Shown here: positions 1 to 9,011 of the stretch, piece by piece | Numbering within the stretch: the stretch's first letter is position 1 | How the letters are laid out: every line of letters starts with the position of its first letter | Assembly (NCBI RefSeq): GCF_003315615.1 | Contig: NZ_PDCH01000012.1 | Coordinates: 1-60,808, forward strand | DNA: 60,808 nucleotides | From: Bifidobacterium xylocopae | GTDB taxonomy: Bacteria; Actinomycetota; Actinomycetes; Actinomycetales; Bifidobacteriaceae | Direction of reading: 5' to 3' | Program-made: the position numbers and the translations under genes | The notes under the pieces: model-generated | Seen by the model: only the letters and a program-made list of their open reading frames with translations | Told to the model about the DNA's origin: nothing | Database searches by the model: none

Positions 1-879
1 TTCACTCGGTGGTAGGAGTGCGCCATGGTGGTTATGTGTTAGTCGCGGGTGGTAGTAGTGTGTCTCGCTGCGCAGCTGCTCTCGGTGTTAGTCGGTGCGG
101 GGTGGGTGGGGTGCGTCGTGCGATGTGTAGGGGTGGTGGGCGAGTCGTGTGCTTTGCGGGGTCGGTAGTGGCCGAAGGTGGGTGCTGGTCGGCGGAGTGG
201 GCGGGCTAGAACGTTGACATCACCGCTTGCAGTGCTTCCTGGGGCGTGGGTCACTGATAGGTGCTTTCGTTACAATTGCTTCCTTTTGCGCGTCTTTGTG
301 GTGTACAGTCCGCTAGCTCGAAGCGGCCGCTGTTAATCAGTCAGAGAAGGCCTTCTGCGGGATGACGCTACCAATCGGTGCGGGCTTATGCGGCAGATTG
401 CCTTCCGCCGTCATGCACCTTTGCTTGACAATCTTTAATACTGATTTATGCAGGACTGGAACCAGGCTAAAGCAACTTTTTATTTCCAGGGCCAGTAGGG
501 CCGGTCAAGTGGTTTCTGTCTGGGCTAGGGGGGGGGGGATTTGGATTCATGGTTAACTTCTGAAGCAGGGGAACCCGGGTTCTGTTCTGATGTCTGAGGG
601 GTTGGTCATCGGATATGAACTTCTATATTCCATAACGTTCCTGCTGTGTAAGTGAGTGGATTGCGGTATATTCACATAGGAACTGCATCCCTTGGGATTT
701 ACAAAGCCCGATTACTGATACCCTCATTTAGGGAAGTACAGTAATAATGGGGTGATTGAATTGTAAAAGAACAAACTTTGAGCTTATACTCCAAACGAAC
801 ATCTAGTTTTTCCTGAGCGTTTAGCATTGTTCAAAAACGATTCTATAGTGAGTATTATTCAACGTCGGAAGTGGTAACT
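1..879. other. Left-edge region without a recognisable gene
   Basis: The first ~210 bases are strongly G/T-rich on the + strand and carry short open frames on both strands with low-complexity products, which I do not accept as genes. From about 600 onward the DNA is AT-rich and full of stops. I see no conserved protein, tRNA or insertion sequence. The stretch from about 650 to 870 probably holds the promoter of the glycosyltransferase that follows, but no clear -35/-10 pair stands out. A run of 11 G (528-538) lies inside. Confidence 0.5.
528..538. repeat. Poly-G tract (G11)
   Basis: Eleven consecutive G in non-coding DNA about 340 bases upstream of the first glycosyltransferase. It is one of six G:C homopolymers of 11 or more bases in the window. 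Too far from the start codon to sit in the core promoter. Confidence 0.9.
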
Positions 880-1755
880 ATGTCATCTGTTTCCATTGTG
901 ATTCCAACCCTCAATGCAGGGCCTACAATAGGGCGGTTAGTGGATTCCCTTGCCGCACAGACCCTTGTTCCTGACAAGATTGTTGTCATCGACTCCAGTT
1001 CAGACGACGAGACAGTTCAAATTGCTGGTAATCATGGAGCTTCTGTTTTAACTATCTCTAGGAATGAGTTTGATCACGGCGCAACTCGACATGAGGCGTT
1101 TATGTCTACGTCGTCCACCTATGTGCTGTTTATGACCCAAGACGCAAAACCGGTAAACCAATCGTACATAGAGAATTTGACACAGCCTTTTTGCGATCCT
1201 GCTGTGGCAATGGTGTCGGGCCGACAAATACCTAGGTCAAACGCACGCAAGTTTGAAAAGCTAGTTCGACAGTATAACTACCCAAACCACTCTTTTACAA
1301 GAGATGTGTCTGATATTAAACAGTTGGGGATTAAAACTTTTTTTGTCTCGGATGTCTGTAGCGCGTATCGGCGAGAGGCATATTTATCATGTGGAGGGTT
1401 TGCGCGTCCTTGTAATACCAATGAGGATATGCTGATGGCAGCCAAATTTCTTAGGAATGGATATAAAATTGCTTATGCAGGCAATGCTGCAGTTATACAT
1501 TCGCACAATTTGTCACTCGGTGAAGAGTATTCGAGGAATAAGGCAATCGGAGTGTTCCTGGCTTCTCATAGAGATGAGTTGTACGGAGCATCTGCCGTAG
1601 GAGAAGGAGGGAAGATGGTCTTTAGGGTAATGAAACAACTGCTGGCTCAAAAGGATTTTTCGGAACTAAGTGCATTTGTGGCCGATTGTGCCGCCAGATA
1701 TCTGGGAAATCGGATGGGCGGAATCGAAGCAAACAGAAAGACTATTGGATACTAG
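880..1755 (+). CDS. Glycosyltransferase family 2 (rhamnosyltransferase-like)
   Basis: A 291-residue GT-A fold glycosyltransferase, probably adding a sugar to a lipid-linked surface-polysaccharide intermediate at the inner face of the membrane. The N-terminus has the family start SIVIPTLNAG (residues 4-13), then IDSSSDDET for nucleotide binding, the GATRHEA segment seen in RfbF-type rhamnosyltransferases, and a late NEDMLMA that fits the catalytic ED region. The ATG at 880 is chosen over an in-frame GTG at 871 because GGAAGTGG lies at proper distance and the family start follows directly. The gene is AT-rich compared with the core genes, which suggests transfer. A run of 11 C begins right after the stop codon. 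Donor and acceptor cannot be told from sequence; if it uses dTDP-rhamnose, the local rml genes can no longer supply it. Confidence 0.85.
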   Translation: MSSVSIVIPTLNAGPTIGRLVDSLAAQTLVPDKIVVIDSSSDDETVQIAGNHGASVLTISRNEFDHGATRHEAFMSTSSTYVLFMTQDAKPVNQSYIENLTQPFCDPAVAMVSGRQIPRSNARKFEKLVRQYNYPNHSFTRDVSDIKQLGIKTFFVSDVCSAYRREAYLSCGGFARPCNTNEDMLMAAKFLRNGYKIAYAGNAAVIHSHNLSLGEEYSRNKAIGVFLASHRDELYGASAVGEGGKMVFRVMKQLLAQKDFSELSAFVADCAARYLGNRMGGIEANRKTIGY

Positions 1756-1766
1756 CCCCCCCCCCC
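1756..1766. repeat. Poly-C tract (C11) abutting a stop codon
   Basis: Eleven C directly follow the TAG stop (1753-1755) of the glycosyltransferase, then a T and more C. Length change here would not alter the protein but could change the 3' end of the message. Confidence 0.9.
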
Positions 1767-3171
1767 TCCCCTCTAGCAATGCTGGAGGAATGAGTTAGAT
1801 TCCCTGCCGAGATTAGTGGTGCCTAACGAAATGATGCCCAATCTCGGGCATTGGAACGTGGTTTGGATTGGGCAAAAAATGTGAGCGCGGCATGAACGAT
1901 TGATAACGCCTTATCTGTGGTCACTTAGCAAAGCAGTCGCTGACTTAGCCCGGCAATGTCTGCATCCAGTAGCGACATAACCAAGCTGATCTGATGGCTT
2001 ATGCCGCACGTTTTCTCAGGTTCCAGAGCGATTAGAATGTGGCATGGCTGAAGAAACCTGGCTGAACCGCGGTGGTTGTGGCCCTGGTCGAAGACCACGC
2101 GGTGGGCTGGTAGGTGCGCAGGTCAAGATATATCTGAACTCAGGACCGCCGTTAGGTAGCATCGCCGCCTCTAGAGCGTGACGTGGGACAGGTCCGAGAA
2201 CATCGATAAGGGATTAAAGCGGATTGGGTAGAACAACTTCATGCAATGCCATATGTCTTATCTTGGCATGAAGCTGGCTGCACTGTCTGCATGGAATTTC
2301 AGACTGAAAAACTCTGGCGAATCCCTGTTCTCCTATGACATGGAAGAGCGAAGTCTGCCAGATGGTTTGGTTGCTGGCCTGCAGCGTTTGCGATGATTGG
2401 TGGAAGTGGCTCAAGGGGTGTGTCGTGTTACAGCAATACCCGCGGGGTCCGTAATTTGCCAACAGCAGGATATATGCAAGCGCCCATAGTCGCGTACGGC
2501 ATCTTTGCTGGCCGATGCAACGAGCTTGCCCCCCCCCCCCCCGCTATCAACGAGTTGTTCGAATCTTTGCACGTGTAGCTTCTAGCATGCCAAAACCATA
2601 ACGAGCTGGGTTTGAAATGCAGAACCAGGATGATTTCATCGGCTTATCGACAATGCGCACTGAAATCGGCACGTGATGTTTGACTGATCGCTCATGCATG
2701 CAGTGTTTAGGACTTCGACCCACTGAACAATCTTACTGTGCTGCGTAGGGAACAGAAGTGCTATGCAGTCACCAGCATAATGGGGCATATGGTTCAGACA
2801 CTGATTGGTAAGGCCACAGTCACCAAGACCGGCACCGCGACAGAGTAGATTAGTGGCAGTGGATAACCATTTAGCTATCTTCTGCCTCCGTTGTATCCAT
2901 ATAAGTCGTTTAACATTGTAAATGCTATAAATGGTTCAACAACTTGTATATCGGCCATTTACCTCCACATAGATTATGCCTTGCTATCGTTTTTTAAAAA
3001 AACTAGCGCTGTGTTAAGTTAATCGGTCATTAGTCACTATGCAGCTGAGGTGTTATTCAAGAGTTTCGTATGTTTACGACCAATTAGAACGAGCTTATGA
3101 ATTTTTGTCCATCAATTAACGAATACTTCGATTCTATAGATAGAGTATGTCAAATGGAGGAGGCAGAAGTC
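1767..3171. other. Decayed intergenic region, no intact gene
   Basis: About 1.4 kb with no intact gene. Around 2216-2396 two overlapping + frames give protein-like stretches of 40 to 50 residues (for example one starting MSYLGMKLAAL at about 2258), interrupted by stops, which suggests the wreck of a former gene. I could not match it to a family. A run of 14 C lies at 2529-2542. The last 150 bases before 3172 are AT-rich and likely hold the promoter of the next glycosyltransferase. Confidence 0.5.
2529..2542. repeat. Poly-C tract (C14)
   Basis: Fourteen C, the longest homopolymer in the window, inside decayed non-coding DNA between the two glycosyltransferase genes. Confidence 0.9.
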
Positions 3172-3882
3172 ATGAGAATCAGCGTGGTGATGGCTACATA
3201 TAATGGTGAGAAATATTTAAAAGAACAGATTTATTCGATACTGTCGAACCTGCGTATTCAAGATGAACTCATCATAGCAGATGATGGATCAAAGGATCAG
3301 ACCCAATCAATTGTATTGGAAATAGCCGAGAGTGATTGCAGGGTTCGTCTACTGCGCGACCATTCCCACAAAGGGGTTATACGAAATTTCTCTTACGGTT
3401 TGACATGCAGTAAGGGTGAAATTATTTATTTGGCTGACCAAGATGATATCTGGCTAAAGACAAAAGTATCGGAAGTGATGGAGATTTTTAAAGAGCATCC
3501 AGAAGTCTCATGTATTCTGCATGATGTCGCAATAGTCGATAAAAATTTGCAGATAGTTGAGCCGTCCTTCTTCCACCTTCGAGGCTCCCAGGCCGGCTTT
3601 GTCCGAAACATATTGAAAAATTCCTATATGGGTAATGCAATGGCTTTCCGCAGGAATATGCTGACCAAGATATTGCCGATACCATATAGTGTGCCTATGC
3701 ATGACCAATGGATAGGATTGATAAATGATAGGTATGGCAAGGTTCTACTCTATCCTCAAGTTCTAGGGCTCTATAGAAGGCATGACGACAATGTCACTGA
3801 GCTTACGCATGGATCTATTAAAGATATGCTGAAGAAACGTATTCAATTATTGCAGTGTTTGTTTTCAAGGTCGAGGTTTTAA
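3172..3882 (+). CDS. Glycosyltransferase family 2
   Basis: A 236-residue GT-A glycosyltransferase. It opens with ISVVMATYNGEKYLKEQI, followed by the nucleotide-binding IADDGSKDQT and a DXD-like LADQDDIW (about residues 85-92), the pattern of WcaA/RfbG-like enzymes of O-antigen and capsule assembly. No transmembrane anchor is visible, so it is probably a peripheral cytoplasmic enzyme. I chose the ATG at 3172 because GGAGGAGG lies 9 to 16 bases upstream; the frame stays open to 3097 and longer forms are possible. It ends with a basic tail. Codon use is AT-rich, unlike the core genome, and it stands alone between decayed stretches, so its partners in the original locus may be lost. Confidence 0.85.
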   Translation: MRISVVMATYNGEKYLKEQIYSILSNLRIQDELIIADDGSKDQTQSIVLEIAESDCRVRLLRDHSHKGVIRNFSYGLTCSKGEIIYLADQDDIWLKTKVSEVMEIFKEHPEVSCILHDVAIVDKNLQIVEPSFFHLRGSQAGFVRNILKNSYMGNAMAFRRNMLTKILPIPYSVPMHDQWIGLINDRYGKVLLYPQVLGLYRRHDDNVTELTHGSIKDMLKKRIQLLQCLFSRSRF

Positions 3883-4776
3883 CCGAACCATACTCCGTAT
3901 TGCTCAGTATGCCGGATGTGCTCGATAACGATTTAGCCAACTGTTTGCGATTTGCCAGAAATAAGTGTGTTGGTGGTTGTGGCTCAAGTTTGTGGAAGCC
4001 TGTTATCTAATGGAGAGTCGCCCCCCTCCTACTATATTAGTCAATATCAGTCAGTCTAGAACAATCGGAGATAACGATGTTCTACTATGGGCCAGTCACA
4101 CCCGCAATAGCGGCATAGCACCATCTGATCGATGTCAATATAGCCCGTCTGAGTGACGCGATCGGCAATCATAATGGGTGCGTCCGCCGCTGGCTTAGCA
4201 ATCGTCCCGGATTGCGGAACTGTTTTTTGGCCCTCGTAGCTCATGTGGCTGCTACATCAGTGGGACAATAACGGCATCAAATTTTCCTGTTATCTCCCCC
4301 CAGGCATCATCCGCGACAGAATCGCACCGACGCTATGGTAGGATTTAACCTACCCGGATATCAATGGCACATCTCCTGAGGGTCTCGGAGGACACTGCTC
4401 AAACCAGGTGTTAGGGGATCGGCTACCTACCGGGAATCGATAGTAGTGTGGCACTCGCATGTAGGTAGCAGGAAGTACCCGTCTAGAGGCATCATATTGT
4501 AATATGAACGTGCGGTCACGGAATATGTTTAAAAGAGAGCAATATTGGAATGCTAATTATGGAAAGGCTATTAGTGTTTAGCTTTCGAATTGCGTGAGTG
4601 CTTTCGTGGTTGAATAAGATGTCTTAGAAGTTGGTAGTATTCTCCCTTGGGGTTTCGCCAGCCTTTTCCTTGGGACCGCGATAATTGTTTTCTGGGGGTC
4701 AGCGTTATTGTTGAGTTTGGCATAGTCGTGAGAAGAGGAATGAAGTGATAGCCCCTATAAATATTCTCGGGTTCCT
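3883..4776. other. Intergenic region without a supported gene
   Basis: About 0.9 kb between a glycosyltransferase and the flippase gene. Short open frames on both strands (for example a − strand one at 4056-4244 with a CRYCGC cysteine pair) have no recognisable family. The lower half, about 4500-4776, is AT-rich and probably holds the promoter of the flippase-lic operon. No insertion-sequence ends were seen. Confidence 0.45.
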
Positions 4777-6162
4777 ATGAACCGCAAATCTCTTCTTTCG
4801 AATATGTCTATTGCCTTCTTCTCGCAAGGCATCAGCATGTGCATGAGTGCGTTGCTGACCTTGGTTATACCTAAGATGCTCCCCATTGAACAGTACGGAT
4901 ACTGGCAACTTTATCTATTTTATGTTTCTTATGTGGGTTTCTTCCATTTAGGGTTGAGCTCCGGAATATACCTGAAGATGGGTGGAATTTCGAGAGACAA
5001 GATGGATAAAGCCTCAGTCAAGGCGCAGTTCATATTTGGAGTAGGCTACCAATCCATCATTGCTTTGATTATCGTGGCTCTGGGTTTTATCCTGCAACCA
5101 GGCCCAAGTAGGTTTTTCGTCATCGCGCAAACTGGAATTTATTTAGTTTTACAGAACGCTGCAACCTATATGTCAAACGTTCTGCAATGCATGAACGAAA
5201 CGAAGAAATCCTCTTACTCTATAGTGATAGAGCATGCGGCATTTTTTATACCCTGCGTTATATTTATAGTTACTGATGTTCGTTCGTTCCGACCGTATGT
5301 ATTCGCCAATACAGTTTCGACTCTCATCCAACTAATCTATTGCATATGGCACCTCCGCGAATTCGTCGGCGCGCCTTGGCTTGGCATCAATACTGCGGCT
5401 CGGCAAGGGGTAGACAGCATCAAAGTTGGCATCAATTTGATGTTGGCTAATGTAGCGAGCATGCTTATCTTAGGCGTCGCCCGATTCTTTATAGATTTGA
5501 ACTGGGGTATTGAAAAGTTTGGGAAGCTTTCATTAATCTTCTCTTTGGTGAATTTCTTTCTTGTTTTTGTAGAGCAGGCCAGTATTGTGTTGTTTCCTGC
5601 GCTGAGGCAGAGTGGCGAGCAAAGTGTGAGAACATTTTTTGCCAAGGCTCGTAATGCCATGAGTCTGCTGTTCCCGCTCGTGTACTTGATGTACTTCCCG
5701 ATGGTGTGGGTGCTGGGGCTGTGGCTGCCTGGTTATGAGGATAGCTTTCACTATCTCATCCTTTTACTTCCTGTGTGTGTGTTTGATAGCAAAATGAGCA
5801 TTCTTTGCGTCACTATTTTCAATGTGATCAGACGCGAAAGAAGCATGCTAGGGATTAATGCATCAGCCACATTCTTGAGTTTCTTGTTAACCATGTTCGG
5901 CATCTATTTGTTGCATTCCATCAGCTCTGTACTTTGTGGTGTGATGATTGTCATTGTTTTGCGGAGCATATTTTCAGAAGTTTATATAGCGCATCTATTC
6001 GGGATGAAGAAGAGCGCTATTGCGTTTGGCGAGTTAGTGCTTACAATTGTTTTTATCGTTGCTGCCTATCTTCTTTCAGCTTGGAGTGCTTTGCTGGTCT
6101 ATGGTGCCACTTACCTTGTATTTGTAAGCTGTTTCCGTAAAAGTATCAAAGCCTCGGTTTGA
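4777..6162 (+). CDS. Wzx-type polysaccharide flippase (MATE/MOP superfamily)
   Basis: A 461-residue integral membrane protein with about 12 to 14 hydrophobic segments spread along its whole length, which fits the polysaccharide transporter branch of the MOP superfamily. Members flip lipid-linked repeat units or teichoic precursors across the cytoplasmic membrane. The N-terminal pattern (LLSNMSIAFFSQGISM, then LLTLVIPKMLPIEQYGYW) is typical: the PxxLxxxxYGxW segment recurs in Wzx/RfbX proteins. The gene is followed after 49 bases by licD, then by licC-licA and licB in the same direction, so it may move a glycan that carries phosphocholine. AT-rich relative to the core. The substrate is inferred only from context. 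Confidence 0.85.
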   Translation: MNRKSLLSNMSIAFFSQGISMCMSALLTLVIPKMLPIEQYGYWQLYLFYVSYVGFFHLGLSSGIYLKMGGISRDKMDKASVKAQFIFGVGYQSIIALIIVALGFILQPGPSRFFVIAQTGIYLVLQNAATYMSNVLQCMNETKKSSYSIVIEHAAFFIPCVIFIVTDVRSFRPYVFANTVSTLIQLIYCIWHLREFVGAPWLGINTAARQGVDSIKVGINLMLANVASMLILGVARFFIDLNWGIEKFGKLSLIFSLVNFFLVFVEQASIVLFPALRQSGEQSVRTFFAKARNAMSLLFPLVYLMYFPMVWVLGLWLPGYEDSFHYLILLLPVCVFDSKMSILCVTIFNVIRRERSMLGINASATFLSFLLTMFGIYLLHSISSVLCGVMIVIVLRSIFSEVYIAHLFGMKKSAIAFGELVLTIVFIVAAYLLSAWSALLVYGATYLVFVSCFRKSIKASV

Positions 6163-6211
6163 TACTTATCCTAAGTCAAGCCAGCAACTGACAGTGGAGG
6201 GTCATTTGAAG

Positions 6212-7051
6212 ATGTCGGGTAAAAAGCGAGAGTTAACAACAAGGGAAATTCAGCTTGCAACGTTAGAGATACTAAAGCAGTTCATCGAAATCTGTGAGGA
6301 TAATGATTTATGCTATTACCTCGCATATGGTTCATTAATCGGCGCGATACGTCATCAAGGTTTTATTCCTTGGGATGATGATTTGGATGTCTACATGCCT
6401 CGACCAGATTATAATAAATTGCTCGACTTCTTTGACGATCCGCAGCATGATACTGGTTCTCTTCTGGCAATTCATACGACAGAGAATAAGTTGATTCCCT
6501 TCCTTATTACACGCATCAGCGATACGCACTATAAACAGGTAGGAGAATATGACGACGAAATACCGCAAATGGGCACCTTTATCGACATCTATCCACTAGA
6601 TGGACTCTATGGCAGCAGCAAAGAGGCTCATAGAGAGAGCAGGAAAGTGCACACCATTTCATCAAATTATATGCGAGCAGGCAAATTCTCGACTCCCTAT
6701 AAACTTGCAAACCCACTTATGCGTGTGGTTAAGAGTATTTGGCCGCTCATACTGAAGGATGCTCGTACTTACTGGGAAGAACTCTCTCTCTACACTACTG
6801 TAGAAGAGTATGAACAAGCCGACTATGTTGCTTGCAAGATTTGGAACGACACCAAAGGTTCGCTGATAGTCGATGAGAAAAGCGATTACGGCGAAGGCAA
6901 GCAGGCAATTTTTGAAGGCCTGAAAGTGCGCATTCCTGATAACGCTGATGCGATTCTACGTCGCATCTACGGTGATTATATGCAGCTTCCGCCGGTAAAA
7001 GAACGAATAGGGCATCATTATTATTCAATAGTACCTAGAGATGACAACTAG
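6212..7051 (+). CDS. licD: LicD-family phosphocholine transferase
   Basis: A 279-residue LicD/nucleotidyltransferase-fold protein. LicD enzymes move phosphocholine from CDP-choline onto cell-surface glycans such as teichoic acid or lipooligosaccharide. The family signature is clear at the N-terminus: LAYGSLIGAIRHQGFIPWDD followed by DLDVYMPR, which carries the metal-binding acidic residues. Start ATG 6212 has GGAGGG in front; a GTG at 6194 is a less likely alternative. It lies between the flippase and the fused licC-licA gene, whose product would make CDP-choline, and licB, which would import choline, so all steps of the route are present. LicD relatives may also move other phospho-groups, so the phosphocholine assignment rests partly on the neighbours. 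Confidence 0.85.
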   Translation: MSGKKRELTTREIQLATLEILKQFIEICEDNDLCYYLAYGSLIGAIRHQGFIPWDDDLDVYMPRPDYNKLLDFFDDPQHDTGSLLAIHTTENKLIPFLITRISDTHYKQVGEYDDEIPQMGTFIDIYPLDGLYGSSKEAHRESRKVHTISSNYMRAGKFSTPYKLANPLMRVVKSIWPLILKDARTYWEELSLYTTVEEYEQADYVACKIWNDTKGSLIVDEKSDYGEGKQAIFEGLKVRIPDNADAILRRIYGDYMQLPPVKERIGHHYYSIVPRDDN

Positions 7052-7222
7052 TCATTACGTTTCCTGCGAGAGTAGATCGCTTCGCGATGTCTCAGAGAGG
7101 CAAGCGATGATGAACGAAGTGGGTGGTCCTAAAAGCGTGCACTCAAGGATGGCATTGGTCAGATTCGCGAGATTTGCTTCTTTGGCATAATATGTTCAGA
7201 TGTTGGGGTAAAAGAGAAGTAA

Positions 7223-9010
7223 ATGAACATAATCGAGGTGGCCTTGCTAGTAAAGAAGCAATTTCTTACGCTTAAAGCTCTATACAATAACTCGAACAGT
7301 ACTCAGCGGGAATTAGCAAGTATCACGGGTCTTTCTCTGGGAAGCGTGAATTCGGCCGTGAGGAGTTTGCGCGCTTGCCATTACATCGCTGATGGAACGG
7401 TGACGGAGGAAGGCGTTGAGGCTCTACAGCCGTACAAGGTCTGCAATGCGGTTATTCTGGCGGCTGGTCTTTCGTCCAGGTTTGCGCCTATATCGTACGA
7501 GAAGCCGAAAGGTCTGCTTTGTGTGCGAGGCGATGTGCTCATCGAGCGTCAAATTGAACAGTTGCAACGTGCCGGCATTAAGGATATCACTGTCGTGGTC
7601 GGCTATAAGAAAGAACAGTTTTTCTATCTCCAGAAGAAATACGGCGTTAGCATCGTTGTCAATGATGAATACGTGCTACGCAACAACAACAGCTCTCTGT
7701 GGGCAGTCCGTGACAGGCTGAGCAATACATATGTTTGCTCCAGTGACGATTATTTCGCTAGTAATCCTTTTGAAAAGTATGTGTGGAAGGCATATTATGC
7801 TGCTCAATATGCAGCCGGTCCGACAAAAGAGTGGTGTCTCACAGCAGATTCCGAAGGCAGGATTACCGATGTGAATATTGGCGGGTCAGACAGCTGGTAC
7901 ATGCTAGGTCATGCGTATTTTGACCGTGCTTTTTCGCGGAGTTTTATTCATATTTTGGCCGATGAATACGATTCACCGGAGACCGCGGACGAGCTCTGGG
8001 AAGGTATCTATAAAAAGCATCTGAATGTGCTAGATATGGATTTGAAGCCATACCAGGACGGAATAATCAATGAGTTTGATTCTCTAGATGAGCTTGAAGG
8101 GTTTGATCCGCATTTTCTGCAGAATGTAGATTCCGAGATCTTTGACAATATCATGAGTGTATTGGGATGTGGGAAGGATGAAATCCGTGAAATGTATCCT
8201 CTTAAGCAAGGGCTCACGAATCTTTCTTGCCACTTTGCGACAGATAAAGGCGAGTTCGTCTATCGACATCCAGGCGATGGAACTGACAGAATAATTGATC
8301 GAGCAGAAGAAGTTAAGGTGCAGAAAATTGCCAGTAAACTCCACCTTGATAAGACATTTATATATGAGGATCCATTAAAAGGTTGGAAGATTTCTGCTTT
8401 TATTCCGAATTGTAAAAATCTTGACCCGCACAACGAGGCGCAAATCCAGGAAGCCATGAAAATGGCAAGAAAGTTGCACGATTCAGGTGAAAGCATCAAC
8501 CGCGTTTTCAACTTTTACGATGAGGCCAAGAATTACGAACGACTGTTACGCGAGTGTGGCCCCATTGAAATAAAGGGCTACGGTGGGATGGCTCAGAAGG
8601 TGGAACGGCTTGAGCAATTTGTTGAGCGGGATAATGCGCCGCACTGTCTGTGCCATGTTGATTTTCTCGGAGCCAATTTCTTAGTTGGCAAAAATGACGA
8701 TATTTCACTGATTGATTGGGAGTATGCCGGAATGGGAGATTATGCGATTGATTTCGGCACTTTCTGCGTGTGCTGCCAGCTTGATGATGAACAGATTGAA
8801 TTCGCACTGGAAGCTTACTTCGGGAGGACGCCAACTGATGAGGAACGGCGTCATAATCTTGCTCATATTCAGTTGGCAGGTTGGTGTTGGTATCTTTGGG
8901 GCTTGTATATGGAGTCAGTCGACTCGCCCATTGGGGAATGGCTGTATATCTATTATAAATATGCGCAGGGTTTCTTGGACCGTACGCTGAAGATGTATGA
9001 GGAGGCCTGA
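7223..9010 (+). CDS. Fused winged-helix / CTP:phosphocholine cytidylyltransferase (LicC) / choline kinase (LicA)
   Basis: A 595-residue three-domain protein. Residues ~10-70 form a helix-turn-helix of winged type (STQRELASITGLSLGSVNSA). Residues ~75-300 are a nucleotidyltransferase with LAAGLSSRFAP, the conserved lysine in EKPKGLL and an acidic SSDDYF metal site, as in LicC. Residues ~320-595 are a choline/ethanolamine kinase domain with the Brenner-type loop CHVDFLGANFLV (H478, D480) and the metal-binding DWEYAG (D498). It would phosphorylate choline and then activate it with CTP to CDP-choline in the cytoplasm for LicD. No strong ribosome site precedes the ATG at 7223 (the frame's first Met), though GAGAAG is close. 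The licB start follows directly after the stop. The DNA-binding domain may mean autoregulation or a structural role; not testable here. Confidence 0.88.
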   Translation: MNIIEVALLVKKQFLTLKALYNNSNSTQRELASITGLSLGSVNSAVRSLRACHYIADGTVTEEGVEALQPYKVCNAVILAAGLSSRFAPISYEKPKGLLCVRGDVLIERQIEQLQRAGIKDITVVVGYKKEQFFYLQKKYGVSIVVNDEYVLRNNNSSLWAVRDRLSNTYVCSSDDYFASNPFEKYVWKAYYAAQYAAGPTKEWCLTADSEGRITDVNIGGSDSWYMLGHAYFDRAFSRSFIHILADEYDSPETADELWEGIYKKHLNVLDMDLKPYQDGIINEFDSLDELEGFDPHFLQNVDSEIFDNIMSVLGCGKDEIREMYPLKQGLTNLSCHFATDKGEFVYRHPGDGTDRIIDRAEEVKVQKIASKLHLDKTFIYEDPLKGWKISAFIPNCKNLDPHNEAQIQEAMKMARKLHDSGESINRVFNFYDEAKNYERLLRECGPIEIKGYGGMAQKVERLEQFVERDNAPHCLCHVDFLGANFLVGKNDDISLIDWEYAGMGDYAIDFGTFCVCCQLDDEQIEFALEAYFGRTPTDEERRHNLAHIQLAGWCWYLWGLYMESVDSPIGEWLYIYYKYAQGFLDRTLKMYEEA

Positions 9011-9011
9011 C

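Noticed and set aside
9-254. Short open frames on both strands in the G/T-rich left end, one with an HTH-like stretch
   Set aside because: Low-complexity composition, no ribosome site and no family match; the + strand likeness to a transposase HTH is too weak.
2214-2578. Open frames around the C14 tract
   Set aside because: They depend on low-complexity Pro codons from the C run and match nothing I recognise.
4056-4244. − strand frame with a CRYCGC cysteine pair, considered as a transposase zinc ribbon
   Set aside because: No second cysteine pair, no DDE-type motif and no inverted-repeat ends.
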